This document shows positions 43,798 to 51,882 of a stretch of DNA of 64,000 nt, piece after piece; positions within the stretch are counted from its first letter, which is position 1, and each line of letters opens with the position of its first letter. The translations under genes and the position numbers were made by a program. Below the pieces are notes generated by a model, which searched no databases, was not told where the DNA came from, and saw only the letters and a list, made by a program, of their open reading frames with translations. Source of the stretch: Hylemonella gracilis str. Niagara R (lineage in GTDB: Bacteria > Pseudomonadota > Gammaproteobacteria > Burkholderiales > Burkholderiaceae_C); NCBI RefSeq assembly GCF_000600295.1, contig NZ_JEMG01000001.1, forward strand, positions 2,282,477 through 2,346,476, in the 5' to 3' direction.

Positions 43798-44871
43798 TCA
43801 GGCGGTCACGGCTGGGCTTGCAGGCGCGGCCAAAACCGCTTCCAGCTCGGCCTGCAGCAGGGCTTCATCCAATGCCGAGCCGATCAGCACCAGGCGAGTC
43901 TGGCGGTTCTCGCCCATGGCCCAGGCCCGGTCGAAATAGCTGTCAAAACGCGCGCCCACGCCCTGCACCACCAGGCGCATGGCTGCACCGGGCAGGGCCA
44001 CGAAACCCTTGACGCGGTAGATCTCGTGGCGCGCCACCAGGTCCTGCAGGGCAGCAAGCAGGCCTTCGCGGCTGGTCACGTCCAGCGCCACCTGCACCGA
44101 ATCGAAGGCGTCGTGGTCGTGGTCTTCTTCCTCGTCGTGGTGGGTCTTGCGCCGGTCGATCTGGTCTTCCACCGCGCGCTCCAGGCCCAGCAGCACGTCG
44201 ATGTCGATGCGGCCATGCTGCGCGTGCACCAGTTTCACCCCGGGCTGGGTCTCGGCGCGGATAGCGGCTTCCACGCCCGCAAGTTCGGCCGCGCTCACCC
44301 CGTCTGTCTTGTGCACCACCACCAGGTCGGCCGTGGCCAGCTGGTCTTCGAACAGCTCGTGCAGAGGCGAGTCGTGGTCCAGGTTCTCGTCGGCGCGGCG
44401 CTGGGCGTCCACGGCCACGGGGTCGTCGGCGAAGTCGCCCGCCGCGACGGCGGGCGCGTCGACCACCGTGATGACGGCGTCCACCGTGAATGTGTTGCGC
44501 AACGCGGGCCATTGGAAGGCCTGCACCAGGGGCTTGGGCAAGGCCAGGCCCGAGGTCTCGATGACCAGGTGGTCAATCTGGTCGCGGCGCGCGGCCAGCT
44601 TTTCCATCACGGGCGCGAATTCCTCCTGCACCGTGCAGCACAGGCAACCGTTGGCCAGTTCGAACAGCTGGCCGTTGTCTTCGCCGTTGTCGTCACAGCC
44701 GATGCCGCAGCCGCGCATGATTTCACCGTCGATGCCCAGCTCGCCGAACTCGTTGACGATGACCGCGATGCGGCGGCCCTGGGCGTTGGCCAGCAGGTAA
44801 CGCAGCAGCGTGGTCTTGCCGCTGCCCAGGAAGCCGGTGACGATGGTGGCGGGGATTTTTCGGGTCGTCAT
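43798..44871 (-). CDS. cobW: CobW family GTPase
   Basis: A 357-residue G3E-family GTPase thought to deliver cobalt for corrin synthesis. P-loop GFLGSGKTT is near residue 12, the metal-binding CxCC motif appears as NGCLCCTVQEEF near 74, the GTPase base motif as HKTDGVS, and a His/Asp-rich loop (HHDEEEDHDHD) near 240 may bind metal. ATG 44871 is the family start; the frame is open 12 codons upstream. It lies between the second btuF and cobN. Confidence 0.94.
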   Translation of the reverse strand: MTTRKIPATIVTGFLGSGKTTLLRYLLANAQGRRIAVIVNEFGELGIDGEIMRGCGIGCDDNGEDNGQLFELANGCLCCTVQEEFAPVMEKLAARRDQIDHLVIETSGLALPKPLVQAFQWPALRNTFTVDAVITVVDAPAVAAGDFADDPVAVDAQRRADENLDHDSPLHELFEDQLATADLVVVHKTDGVSAAELAGVEAAIRAETQPGVKLVHAQHGRIDIDVLLGLERAVEDQIDRRKTHHDEEEDHDHDAFDSVQVALDVTSREGLLAALQDLVARHEIYRVKGFVALPGAAMRLVVQGVGARFDSYFDRAWAMGENRQTRLVLIGSALDEALLQAELEAVLAAPASPAVTA

Positions 44872-44922
44872 GGAAAGTCCTAGAAGAAAAAACTCGGTGT
44901 CGGTCAACGCGGAGGCGAAGTG

Positions 44923-45852
44923 TTACTCGCGCGCGGGCAAGGCCATCAGGCAATCGACCAGCATCTGCGCGGCCTCGCCCAGGCGCGGGCCGGGGCGCGA
45001 GAGCAGGTCCATGCGGTCCGCGTCCAGCAGGCACAGCTGCTGCTGGCGCAGGGCGGGCAAAGCGCTCCAGCCCGGGCGGTCCGCCGCGTGGGCCAGCGTG
45101 GCGCGCGGGCCGATGATGATGTCGGGCGGATGGCGCAGCAGCAGTTCGGGGTTGATGCGGGGGAACAGGCCCAGTTCACCACCCACCACGTTGACCAGGC
45201 CCAGGCGGGCCACTGTCTCGCCGATGAAGCTCTTGTCGCTGGCAGCCGAGCCCGGCGCCACCTCCACGTAGACGGAGCGCCCGCGCAAGGCGGCGGGCAC
45301 ACGGGCAGCGGCAGCGTTCAGTTCGACGTCAATACGCGCCACCAGCTCGGCAGCGCGGGCTGGCTCGCCCAGAGCGTCACCCAACTTGAGCAGCATGCGC
45401 TTCAGGTCGGCGTGGGTGCGGCCGTCCAGCGTGAGCACGGGCACGCCCAGGGCCTGCAATCGTTCACCCGCGCGGCTGCGCGGGCCCAGCAGCACCATGT
45501 CGGGCCGCAGGGCCACGATGCGCTCGATCTGCGCGTCTTCGAGCCCACCCACCCTGGGCAAGGCCAACACGGTGTCGGGCCAGCTCGAATGGCGATCGGC
45601 GCCCACCAACTGGGCGCAGTGCCCAAGCGCGCAGACGGACTCTGTCAAGGACGGCGCGAGCGTGACGATGCGCTGCGGGGTCTGGGCCGAGGCCAGGCAA
45701 GACAACAAGCTCCATGCAGCCAGCGAGGACAGGCGAGACAGTCTGAGACGCGCGGGAGCGATGGTCCGAGTCCGCGCCGGGCCGCCCCCAGCGTGCTCAG
45801 CCCCCTCGGGGGGCAGCGCAGCACACGCAGTGGCAAGCGTGGGGGCCAACAT
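44923..45852 (-). CDS. Second BtuF-like corrinoid-binding protein
   Basis: A 309-residue helical-backbone binding protein of the BtuF type (PQRIVTLAPSLTESVCALG, then LVGADRHSSWP). Compared with the BtuF at 49032-49952 it lacks the short strand block before PQRIV. Its first 25 residues (MLAPTLATACAALPPEGAEH and on) come from a translated repeat, and a hydrophobic export signal follows only near residues 35-53. No other good start exists; ATG 45852 is four bases after the cobO stop. Export may be altered by the long N-terminus. Confidence 0.85.
   Translation of the reverse strand: MLAPTLATACAALPPEGAEHAGGGPARTRTIAPARLRLSRLSSLAAWSLLSCLASAQTPQRIVTLAPSLTESVCALGHCAQLVGADRHSSWPDTVLALPRVGGLEDAQIERIVALRPDMVLLGPRSRAGERLQALGVPVLTLDGRTHADLKRMLLKLGDALGEPARAAELVARIDVELNAAAARVPAALRGRSVYVEVAPGSAASDKSFIGETVARLGLVNVVGGELGLFPRINPELLLRHPPDIIIGPRATLAHAADRPGWSALPALRQQQLCLLDADRMDLLSRPGPRLGEAAQMLVDCLMALPARE
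45779..45846 (+). repeat. Translated GC-rich repeat, copy 3 (start of second btuF)
   Basis: GGGCCGCCCCCAGCGTGC at one end, CCCCCTCGGGGGGCAGCG in the centre (itself partly palindromic), GCGTGGGGGCC at the other. In the gene frame it reads APTLATACAALPPEGAEHAG. It matches the copies in putA and cobQ in orientation and frame. Confidence 0.8.
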
Positions 45853-45856
45853 GTCT

Positions 45857-46426
45857 TCAGTCTTCAATGCCGCGCTGCGCTGGCACACCCGCGTTGAAGT
45901 GGTGCTTGACGAGCGTCATCTCGGTCACGGTGTCGGCCAGTTCCACCAGTTCGGCGGGCGCGTTGCGCCCCGTCAGCACCACATGCACCTGGGCCGGCCG
46001 CTCGCGCAGGCAGGCCAGGATGGATTCCAGCGGAATCCAGCCATAGCGCAGCGGGTACATGATCTCGTCCAGCACCACCATGAAGTGCTGACCCGCACGG
46101 ATCGTGGCCTCGGCCTTGGCCCAGCCGTCCAGCGCGAGCTGGGCCGAGTGGTCCAGGTCGCGGCTCTTCCAGCTGAAGCCATCGCCCAGGCCTTCGATGG
46201 GTATGCCCAGTTGCTCGAACAGCCGGTGCTCGCCAAAACGCGCCGTCGGCACTTTCATGAACTGGTAGACCTTGACGGCCTTGCCGCGGCCATGTGCGCG
46301 CAAGGCCAGGCCGAAGGCGGCCGTGCTCTTGCCCTTGCCATTGCCGGTATGCAACAGCACCAGGCCGCGGCGCTCGCCTTGCGGCTTGGGGGTGTCGCGC
46401 GAGACGGGGGGGGCTTCGATCTCCAT
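45857..46426 (-). CDS. cobO: Cob(I)yrinic acid a,c-diamide adenosyltransferase
   Basis: Transfers adenosyl from ATP to the reduced corrinoid (CobO/BtuR/CobA type). The 189-residue protein has P-loop TGNGKGKST at residues 27-35, VYQFMKVPTARFGEHRLF, LVVLDEI-like MVVLDEIMYPLRYGW and VVLTGRNAPAELVELADTV. It lies 33 bases past cbiM. Confidence 0.97.
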   Translation of the reverse strand: MEIEAPPVSRDTPKPQGERRGLVLLHTGNGKGKSTAAFGLALRAHGRGKAVKVYQFMKVPTARFGEHRLFEQLGIPIEGLGDGFSWKSRDLDHSAQLALDGWAKAEATIRAGQHFMVVLDEIMYPLRYGWIPLESILACLRERPAQVHVVLTGRNAPAELVELADTVTEMTLVKHHFNAGVPAQRGIED

Positions 46427-46459
46427 CGTGTCGTCCTGTGAGGCAGTTGGAACGGCGGC

Positions 46460-47137
46460 TCAGGCGGTCTGGTAGAGGCGTTGCTCGACCCAGGCACTGC
46501 CCTTGAGGCGCTGCACGGTCTTGGCCAAGGCCAGCACGCCCAGGTCAACCAGGGGCTCCAGCAGCACCACGGTCATGTAGGCGGCGCCAAAACTGCCGAT
46601 CTGGACGAAGTTTTCCGCATTGAACCCATGGCCGTACAGCGCCCAGAAGGCCACCCAGGCCACGATGCCGCCCTGGTAGGCCACGGACAGCTTGAAGGCC
46701 TGCTGGTAACTCAGGTCCACATACGCCATGTGCTCGGGCACGATACGGCGCGCCAGAACATGCGTGACAAACAGAGGCAGCAGCAAGGTGGTGACGTTCA
46801 TGCCGTACTGCGGCAGGTCCTGCGGCGCAAAGAACAGGCTCTGGATCGCCAGGCCTCCGACCAACCCCAGGGCGGCGGGCGCCACGCCGAAAACCAGCAA
46901 CAAGGTGGTGCCCAGGATCAAATGCACCTCCGACACGCCTACAGGATGGTGGGGCAGCACCTCGAAGAAGCAGAACACGAGGGCCACGCACAGCAGGCTG
47001 CGCGCGAGCAGGGACAGCGGGCCGTCCTTGCGCAGCGCGTCCAGCGCCAGCTTGCCTGCGTAGACGGCAGCGGCGGTGCCCGTGGCGTAACTCAGGAAGA
47101 TCTTGGTCCCATCGACCAGTCCGGGTTCGATATGCAT
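46460..47137 (-). CDS. cbiM: CbiM-family cobalt transporter membrane component
   Basis: A 225-residue membrane protein of the CbiM/NikM group that determines metal selectivity in ECF-type cobalt importers. The N-terminus MHIEPGLVDGTKI keeps the metal-ligand His2, and HHPVGVSEVHLILGTTLLLVFGVAPAALGL is the conserved core; about six membrane helices follow. No cbiN, cbiQ or cbiO lies beside it. A good ribosome-binding site (AAGGAG) precedes ATG 47137. Confidence 0.87.
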   Translation of the reverse strand: MHIEPGLVDGTKIFLSYATGTAAAVYAGKLALDALRKDGPLSLLARSLLCVALVFCFFEVLPHHPVGVSEVHLILGTTLLLVFGVAPAALGLVGGLAIQSLFFAPQDLPQYGMNVTTLLLPLFVTHVLARRIVPEHMAYVDLSYQQAFKLSVAYQGGIVAWVAFWALYGHGFNAENFVQIGSFGAAYMTVVLLEPLVDLGVLALAKTVQRLKGSAWVEQRLYQTA

Positions 47138-47191
47138 GGTCTGACTCCTTGGTGAAAATTGAAGCAGGTAGAACGGAAAAACGCAGGGTTG

Positions 47192-48028
47192 TCAGCGGGG
47201 CTGCTCCCGGCCCGTCACGGGCAGCGCCACCCACTGCCCCGCCAAGGCATGGATGGCGATGCGGTGATCGAAGACCTCCATCAGCGCGGCGTGCGTGGAT
47301 GCGTCACCGCTCGTGCCATGGTGGCTCACCCGTCCCCGGGCCATGACCACCAGCTCTTCAGCGCAAAGGGCCAGGCTGATTTCATGCAGCACGCTGACCA
47401 CGGTGCGGCCCTGCGCCACGAGCGCGCGCACCACGGCCAACCAATCGGCCTGGTGCGGCGGGTCCAGATTGGCCAGTGGCTCGTCCATCAGCAGGACATC
47501 GGCCTCGACGGCCAAGGCACGGGCCAGCAGCACCCGCTGGCGCTCCCCACCCGAAAGCTGGCCCAGCGGCCGATCGCGCCAGTCCCAGGCCTGGGTGGCG
47601 CGCAAGGCGCGTTCGACGGCCGCATGGTCGGCCGCGCTGGGCGGCGCCAGCCAGGCTTGGTGCGGCAGGCGGCCCAGCATGGCCACGTCGTGGACCAACA
47701 GGTCATCGCTGGCGCCTTCGTTCTGGCCCAACCAGGCCAGGCGGCGCGCCCGGGTGCGGGCCGGCAGGCTGGGCATCGGTTCACCCAGCAAACAGACCTC
47801 GCCTCGGGCCTGGGGCAGCAAACCCGCCAAGGCCTTGATCAACGTGGATTTGCCGGCGCCATTGGGGCCGACGATGCTGGTCCAGCGCCCGGCGGACAGA
47901 TCCAGATCGATGGCGTGCAGGACGTCCGACTCGGCCAGCGTGGCGCTCAGGCCGCGCGCACTCAGGGCAGGAGCGCCCGGGACAGTTTTTGCCGGCACCG
48001 GGGCATCGGTGTCATTGCGCAAGATCAT
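47192..48028 (-). CDS. btuD: Vitamin B12 ABC transporter ATPase
   Basis: A 278-residue ABC ATPase: Walker A GPNGAGKSTL near residue 54, signature LSGGERQRVLLARAL near 153, Walker B VLLMDEPLANLD near 175, and the switch His in VLHEISLAL. It powers uptake by BtuC. ATG 48028 shows ATGA overlap with btuC. The same frame is open much further upstream inside btuC, but that part has no similarity. Confidence 0.92.
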   Translation of the reverse strand: MILRNDTDAPVPAKTVPGAPALSARGLSATLAESDVLHAIDLDLSAGRWTSIVGPNGAGKSTLIKALAGLLPQARGEVCLLGEPMPSLPARTRARRLAWLGQNEGASDDLLVHDVAMLGRLPHQAWLAPPSAADHAAVERALRATQAWDWRDRPLGQLSGGERQRVLLARALAVEADVLLMDEPLANLDPPHQADWLAVVRALVAQGRTVVSVLHEISLALCAEELVVMARGRVSHHGTSGDASTHAALMEVFDHRIAIHALAGQWVALPVTGREQPR

Positions 48029-49035
48029 GCCAGCCCTCCCCCGCCCCGGGTGCGCCGGTGCATGAGCCACAGCAGGTAGCTGCCGCCCAGCACCGCCGTG
48101 AGCACGCCCACGGGCAGCTCTTGCGGAGCGATCAGCCAACGCGCGAGGATGTCTGCCGCCATCAGCAGCACGCCGCCCATGCCAGCCGCCAGCAGCAGTA
48201 GCCGGTCGTGCGTGGTCTTGACGATGGAGCGCACCAGGTGAGGTGCGGCCAGACCCACGAAGGCGATCAGGCCGGTCTGTGCCACGGCCGTGCCCGTGGC
48301 CAGCGCGAGCACGGCGACCAGCACCACGCGCATGCGGACCAGCGGCAAGCCCAGGCTGGCCGCCGTGGCCTCGCCCAGGCTGAGGCCGTCGAGCGCGCGC
48401 GCGCAGACCCAGGCGGCCAGGGCACACAGCCCCCCGAGGGCGGCCATCAGCGCGCAGCCGGACCAGCCCACGAAGCTCGCGCTGCCCAGGTTGAACCCCA
48501 GCATGGCCGGAACGATATCGGGCGCGGCCAGCGTGACCAGGTCCTTCGCCGCGCCCAGCACCACACCCACGATGACGCCCGCCAGCAGCAGGCGCAAGGT
48601 GTGCTGAACGCCGCGCGCGAGCTGCAGGGTCAGCAGTACTGCAAGCACCGCACCGAGAAAGGCCGCGCCCGTGAGCCCCAGGCGGGTGACCCAGGCCAGG
48701 GTCGAGCCACTGCCCAAGGTGCTGCCCAGCACGGCCATCGCCGAGGCCACGCCCAGCGAGGCGCCCGAGGCACTGCCGAGCAGGAAAGGATCGGCCAGTG
48801 GATTGCGAAACAGCCCCTGCGCCACGGCGCCGGCCAGGCCCAGCAGCGCGCCGGCCAACCAGGCGCCCAGGGTGCGCGGCAGCCGGATCTGCCAGACGAT
48901 CTGCGCGGCCACCGGGTCCTGCGCGGCGCGCAGCACGCTCTCGAAACCGGTGCTGCCCACGCTGGCGCCCAGCGCGAGCAGCAGGGCCGACAGCAGCAGC
49001 AGGCCCAGGCCGAGGGCGGAGGCCTTGTGCCTCAT
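48025..49035 (-). CDS. btuC: Vitamin B12 ABC transporter permease
   Basis: A 336-residue FecCD/BtuC-family permease with about ten helices. Typical blocks are IRLPRTLGAWLAGALLGLAGAVAQGLFRNPLADPFLLG, TGLIAFVGLAAPHLVRSIV and LPVGVLTAVLGGSYLLWLM. The btuF-btuC-btuD order with 4-base overlaps makes a complete importer. Confidence 0.94.
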   Translation of the reverse strand: MRHKASALGLGLLLLSALLLALGASVGSTGFESVLRAAQDPVAAQIVWQIRLPRTLGAWLAGALLGLAGAVAQGLFRNPLADPFLLGSASGASLGVASAMAVLGSTLGSGSTLAWVTRLGLTGAAFLGAVLAVLLTLQLARGVQHTLRLLLAGVIVGVVLGAAKDLVTLAAPDIVPAMLGFNLGSASFVGWSGCALMAALGGLCALAAWVCARALDGLSLGEATAASLGLPLVRMRVVLVAVLALATGTAVAQTGLIAFVGLAAPHLVRSIVKTTHDRLLLLAAGMGGVLLMAADILARWLIAPQELPVGVLTAVLGGSYLLWLMHRRTRGGGGLA

Positions 49036-49952
49036 GGGCGCCCCCCACTGGACAAAGCAGCCGGGCCGACGGACTCCGGCAAGGCCAGCTTATCGACAAT
49101 GCAGCGCGCCATGATGCGGGCGGCCTCGGCCATGCGCGGGCCAGGCCGCACGACGACGTCGGAGTCCTCCACGCCGTAGACGCACAGGCGCTGGCGGCGC
49201 ACCGCGCGCATCTGGTCCCAACCCGGATACGGCACCCGCGCCTGCATGCTGCGGTTGCCAATCATGATGAGGTCGGGGTCGGCGCGGACGACGAACTCAG
49301 GGTTGAGGCGCGGGAAGGGACCGAGCTCGGCCGGGATCACGTTCTTCATGCCCAGGCGCGCGAGGGTCTCGCCGATGAAGGACACCTCGCCCGCGCCATA
49401 CGGTCCACGGCTGACCTCGAAGTACACGCGCAGGCCGCGCGCGGCCGGCGGCAGGCTGCGCGCGGCGGCGTCCACCCCATCCTGGATCTCGCGCCAAAGC
49501 CGCTCGGGTTCGGTGGCGGGCACGTCCAGCAGCACGCCCAATTCATGCAGGACACGACGCACATCGGCATGGGTTTTGGGTTCCAGCGCGACAACCTTGA
49601 GCCCCAGGGCCTCCAGGCGCTCGCCCGCGCGCGAGGACAGGGAAATCAGCACCACGTCCGGCCTCAAGGCCACCACAGCCTCGATGCTCGGGTCCAGTCC
49701 GCCGCCGAGCCGGGGCAGGCGCGCGATGCTGTCGGGATGGTTGGAGTAGCGGTCCACACCGACCAGTCGCTGGCACTGGCCCAGGGCGCAAACGCTTTCG
49801 GTCAGCGAGGGCAGCAGGCTGACGATGCGCTGCGGGCTCTGCGCGAAGCGCACAGTGACACCGCGCTGGTCGGTGATCTCCAGCGCCTGCGCAGGACTGA
49901 ACCAGGCCAGCGGCATGGCCACCAAGAGAGCCAGGGCGAGGCGCAATGTCAT
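49032..49952 (-). CDS. btuF: Vitamin B12 periplasmic binding protein
   Basis: A 306-residue BtuF-like protein with a signal peptide (about residues 1-24, ending PAQA). It contains LEITDQRGVTVRFAQSPQRIV, SLLPSLTESVCALGQCQRLVGVD and RPDVVLISLSSRAGERLEALG. It overlaps cobU and btuC by ATGA. It is a clear paralogue of the protein at 44923-45852. Confidence 0.92.
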   Translation of the reverse strand: MTLRLALALLVAMPLAWFSPAQALEITDQRGVTVRFAQSPQRIVSLLPSLTESVCALGQCQRLVGVDRYSNHPDSIARLPRLGGGLDPSIEAVVALRPDVVLISLSSRAGERLEALGLKVVALEPKTHADVRRVLHELGVLLDVPATEPERLWREIQDGVDAAARSLPPAARGLRVYFEVSRGPYGAGEVSFIGETLARLGMKNVIPAELGPFPRLNPEFVVRADPDLIMIGNRSMQARVPYPGWDQMRAVRRQRLCVYGVEDSDVVVRPGPRMAEAARIMARCIVDKLALPESVGPAALSSGGRP

Positions 49953-50515
49953 GCGTTGTCTTTCAGCGTGAGGGACAGGCCTGCGGCCATGAAGGTCACC
50001 CGTGCGCAGAGGGCGGCCACCTCCTGGTTGAGCCGGCCCAGGGTGTCCACGAATTGGCGCACCTCGCGCCCGAGCGGAATCACGCCCAGGCCGATCTCGT
50101 TGCCCACCAGCACGACCGGCCCGGGCGCGGTGCGCAGCGCCTGCAACAGCGCATCCACCGGTGCTTCGCCCGCGATGCCGTCGGCGGGCATCAGATGGTT
50201 GGTCAGCCACAGGGTCAGGCAGTCCACCACAAGCAGCGTGTCGGCGCGGCTGTGCGACGTGATCGCCTGGTCCACTCGCAAGGGTTCTTCCACCGTGCGC
50301 AGGCCGGGCACGCGCAAAGCGCGGTCCTGCTGGTGTCGGAGGATGCGGGCGCGCATCTCCTCGTCATACGCCAAACCGGTTGCGATCAGCACGGCGTGGT
50401 GGTCTGCCTGCTGTTGCAGCCAGTCGCGCGCCAGCAGTTCGGCGCGGCGCGACTTGCCGCTGCGCTGGCCGCCGAGGATGAGTTCGCTGCGGGCGAGGGT
50501 CAGGGGCGTATTCAT
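49949..50515 (-). CDS. cobU: Adenosylcobinamide kinase / guanylyltransferase
   Basis: Phosphorylates adenosylcobinamide and transfers GMP to it (CobU/CobP). The 188-residue protein has P-loop GGQRSGKS at residues 15-22, VVDCLTLWLTNHL near 96 and VVLVGNEIGLGVIPLGREVRQF DTLG-type end block near 135-165, all diagnostic. Overlaps with cobB and btuF by ATGA. Confidence 0.97.
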   Translation of the reverse strand: MNTPLTLARSELILGGQRSGKSRRAELLARDWLQQQADHHAVLIATGLAYDEEMRARILRHQQDRALRVPGLRTVEEPLRVDQAITSHSRADTLLVVDCLTLWLTNHLMPADGIAGEAPVDALLQALRTAPGPVVLVGNEIGLGVIPLGREVRQFVDTLGRLNQEVAALCARVTFMAAGLSLTLKDNA

Positions 50516-51870
50516 GCGGCCAGCGCCTCGGACTGTTGCTGGCCCGCGCCGAACAGGCGCGCCACCAGCGGGGGCGCCGAAGGGAACCAGGCATGGAAAT
50601 AACTGGCGACGATGCTGCCCTGCTGGTAGACCGCCTCGCCCTCCCCGGCCACCGGCCCGCCCCCCGGCGGACGGGTGCGCCAGCGCGGCCGCAGCGGCGT
50701 GTCACAGGTCGAGTAATGGAAGGTGTGGCCGCGCAGTTCCGCGTCGTCGATCTGCAATGCCTGCGGCCCCAGCGCGGCCAGGCGTTTTTGCAGGGTGACG
50801 CTGCCGGGCAGCAGACCCCAGAGTGCATGCGTGAGGCCCTCGCCATCGGTCAGCCGCTCGAACAAGGCCATCATGCCGCCGCATTCGGCCCAGAGCGGCC
50901 GACCCGCCGCGACATGGGCACGCAGGCTGTCGCGCAGGCCGTGGTTCGCAGCCAGACGCGCGGCGTGCAACTCCGGATAACCACCGGGCAGCCAGACGGC
51001 ATCACAAACGGGCAAGACGCTGTCGGTCAGCGGCGAGAAAAATACCAGGCGTGCGCCCAGCGCCTGCAGGCATTCGAGGTTGGCGGCGTAGAGGAAGCAG
51101 AAAGCCGCGTCACGGGCCACGGCCACGGTCCGGCCTTGCAGCAGCGCGGGCATGGGCGGGTTCGTGGCTGGCGGGGCGAAATCCACGCGCCAGCGTAGTC
51201 GCAGCTCGTCCAGCGTCATGCGCCCAAGCGGCGTGTCGGCCAGCGCGTCGGCAGCAGCGTCGAGCCGTTGCAACGCATCATGAAGCTCTGTCGCGGCCAC
51301 CAGGCCCAGGTGGCGCTCGGGGAGGACCAGGGCCGGGTTGCGCGACAAGGCCCCCAGCCAGTGCTCGGGCTCACGCAAGCCCCGCTGCAACATGCCCGCG
51401 TGGCGCGCGCTGCCCGCGCGGTTGGCCAGCACGCCTGCCCAAGGCAAGCCGTCCTGGTAATGCTGCAGGCCATGGGCGAGCGCCCCGAAGGTGCCGGCCA
51501 TGGCCGAGGCATCGATCACGGCCAGCACCGGCAGGCCGAAGTGCCGGGCCAGGTCGGCCGCGCTGGGCTGGCCGTCGTACAGCCCCATCACGCCTTCGAC
51601 GAGGATCAGGTCGGCCTCCCGCGCCGCCTGGTGCAGGCGCGCGCGGCAGTCGGCCTCGCCCGTCATCCAGAGGTCGAGTTGGTGCACGGGTGCGCCGCTG
51701 GCCAGCGTGTGCCAGAACGGGTCCAGGAAGTCCGGACCGCACTTGAAGACCCTCACGCGCCGTCCCTGACGCGCGTGCAGGCGCGCCAAGGCCGCCGTGA
51801 CCGTGGTCTTGCCCTGGCCGGAGGCCGGGGCGGCGATCAGCAAGGCGGGACAGCGTGAGGGGGCAGTCAT
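50512..51870 (-). CDS. cobB: Cobyrinic acid a,c-diamide synthase
   Basis: Amidates the a and c side chains (CobB/CbiA). The 452-residue protein has APASGQGKTTVTAAL near residue 14, FKCGPDFLDPFWH near 43, VEGVMGLYDG near 94 and a C-terminal glutaminase with Cys in LWAECGGMMAL near 325 and HAWFPS near the end. It lies 12 bases after btuB. In the aerobic route the substrate would be hydrogenobyrinic acid; the chelatase genes nearby favour that. Confidence 0.96.
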   Translation of the reverse strand: MTAPSRCPALLIAAPASGQGKTTVTAALARLHARQGRRVRVFKCGPDFLDPFWHTLASGAPVHQLDLWMTGEADCRARLHQAAREADLILVEGVMGLYDGQPSAADLARHFGLPVLAVIDASAMAGTFGALAHGLQHYQDGLPWAGVLANRAGSARHAGMLQRGLREPEHWLGALSRNPALVLPERHLGLVAATELHDALQRLDAAADALADTPLGRMTLDELRLRWRVDFAPPATNPPMPALLQGRTVAVARDAAFCFLYAANLECLQALGARLVFFSPLTDSVLPVCDAVWLPGGYPELHAARLAANHGLRDSLRAHVAAGRPLWAECGGMMALFERLTDGEGLTHALWGLLPGSVTLQKRLAALGPQALQIDDAELRGHTFHYSTCDTPLRPRWRTRPPGGGPVAGEGEAVYQQGSIVASYFHAWFPSAPPLVARLFGAGQQQSEALAA

Positions 51871-51882
51871 GGAGTTCCGAGC

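Noticed and set aside
39919-44883. Plus-strand open frame of 1654 codons opposite cobN and cobW
   Set aside because: It lies wholly antisense to genes with clear families, has His/Gln/Arg-rich low-complexity translation and no recognisable domain. This is a usual artefact of high-GC codon use.
48029-49261. Upstream extension of the btuD frame through btuC
   Set aside because: The extra residues show no similarity to any domain and overlap btuC; ATG 48028 with ATGA overlap is the sensible start.
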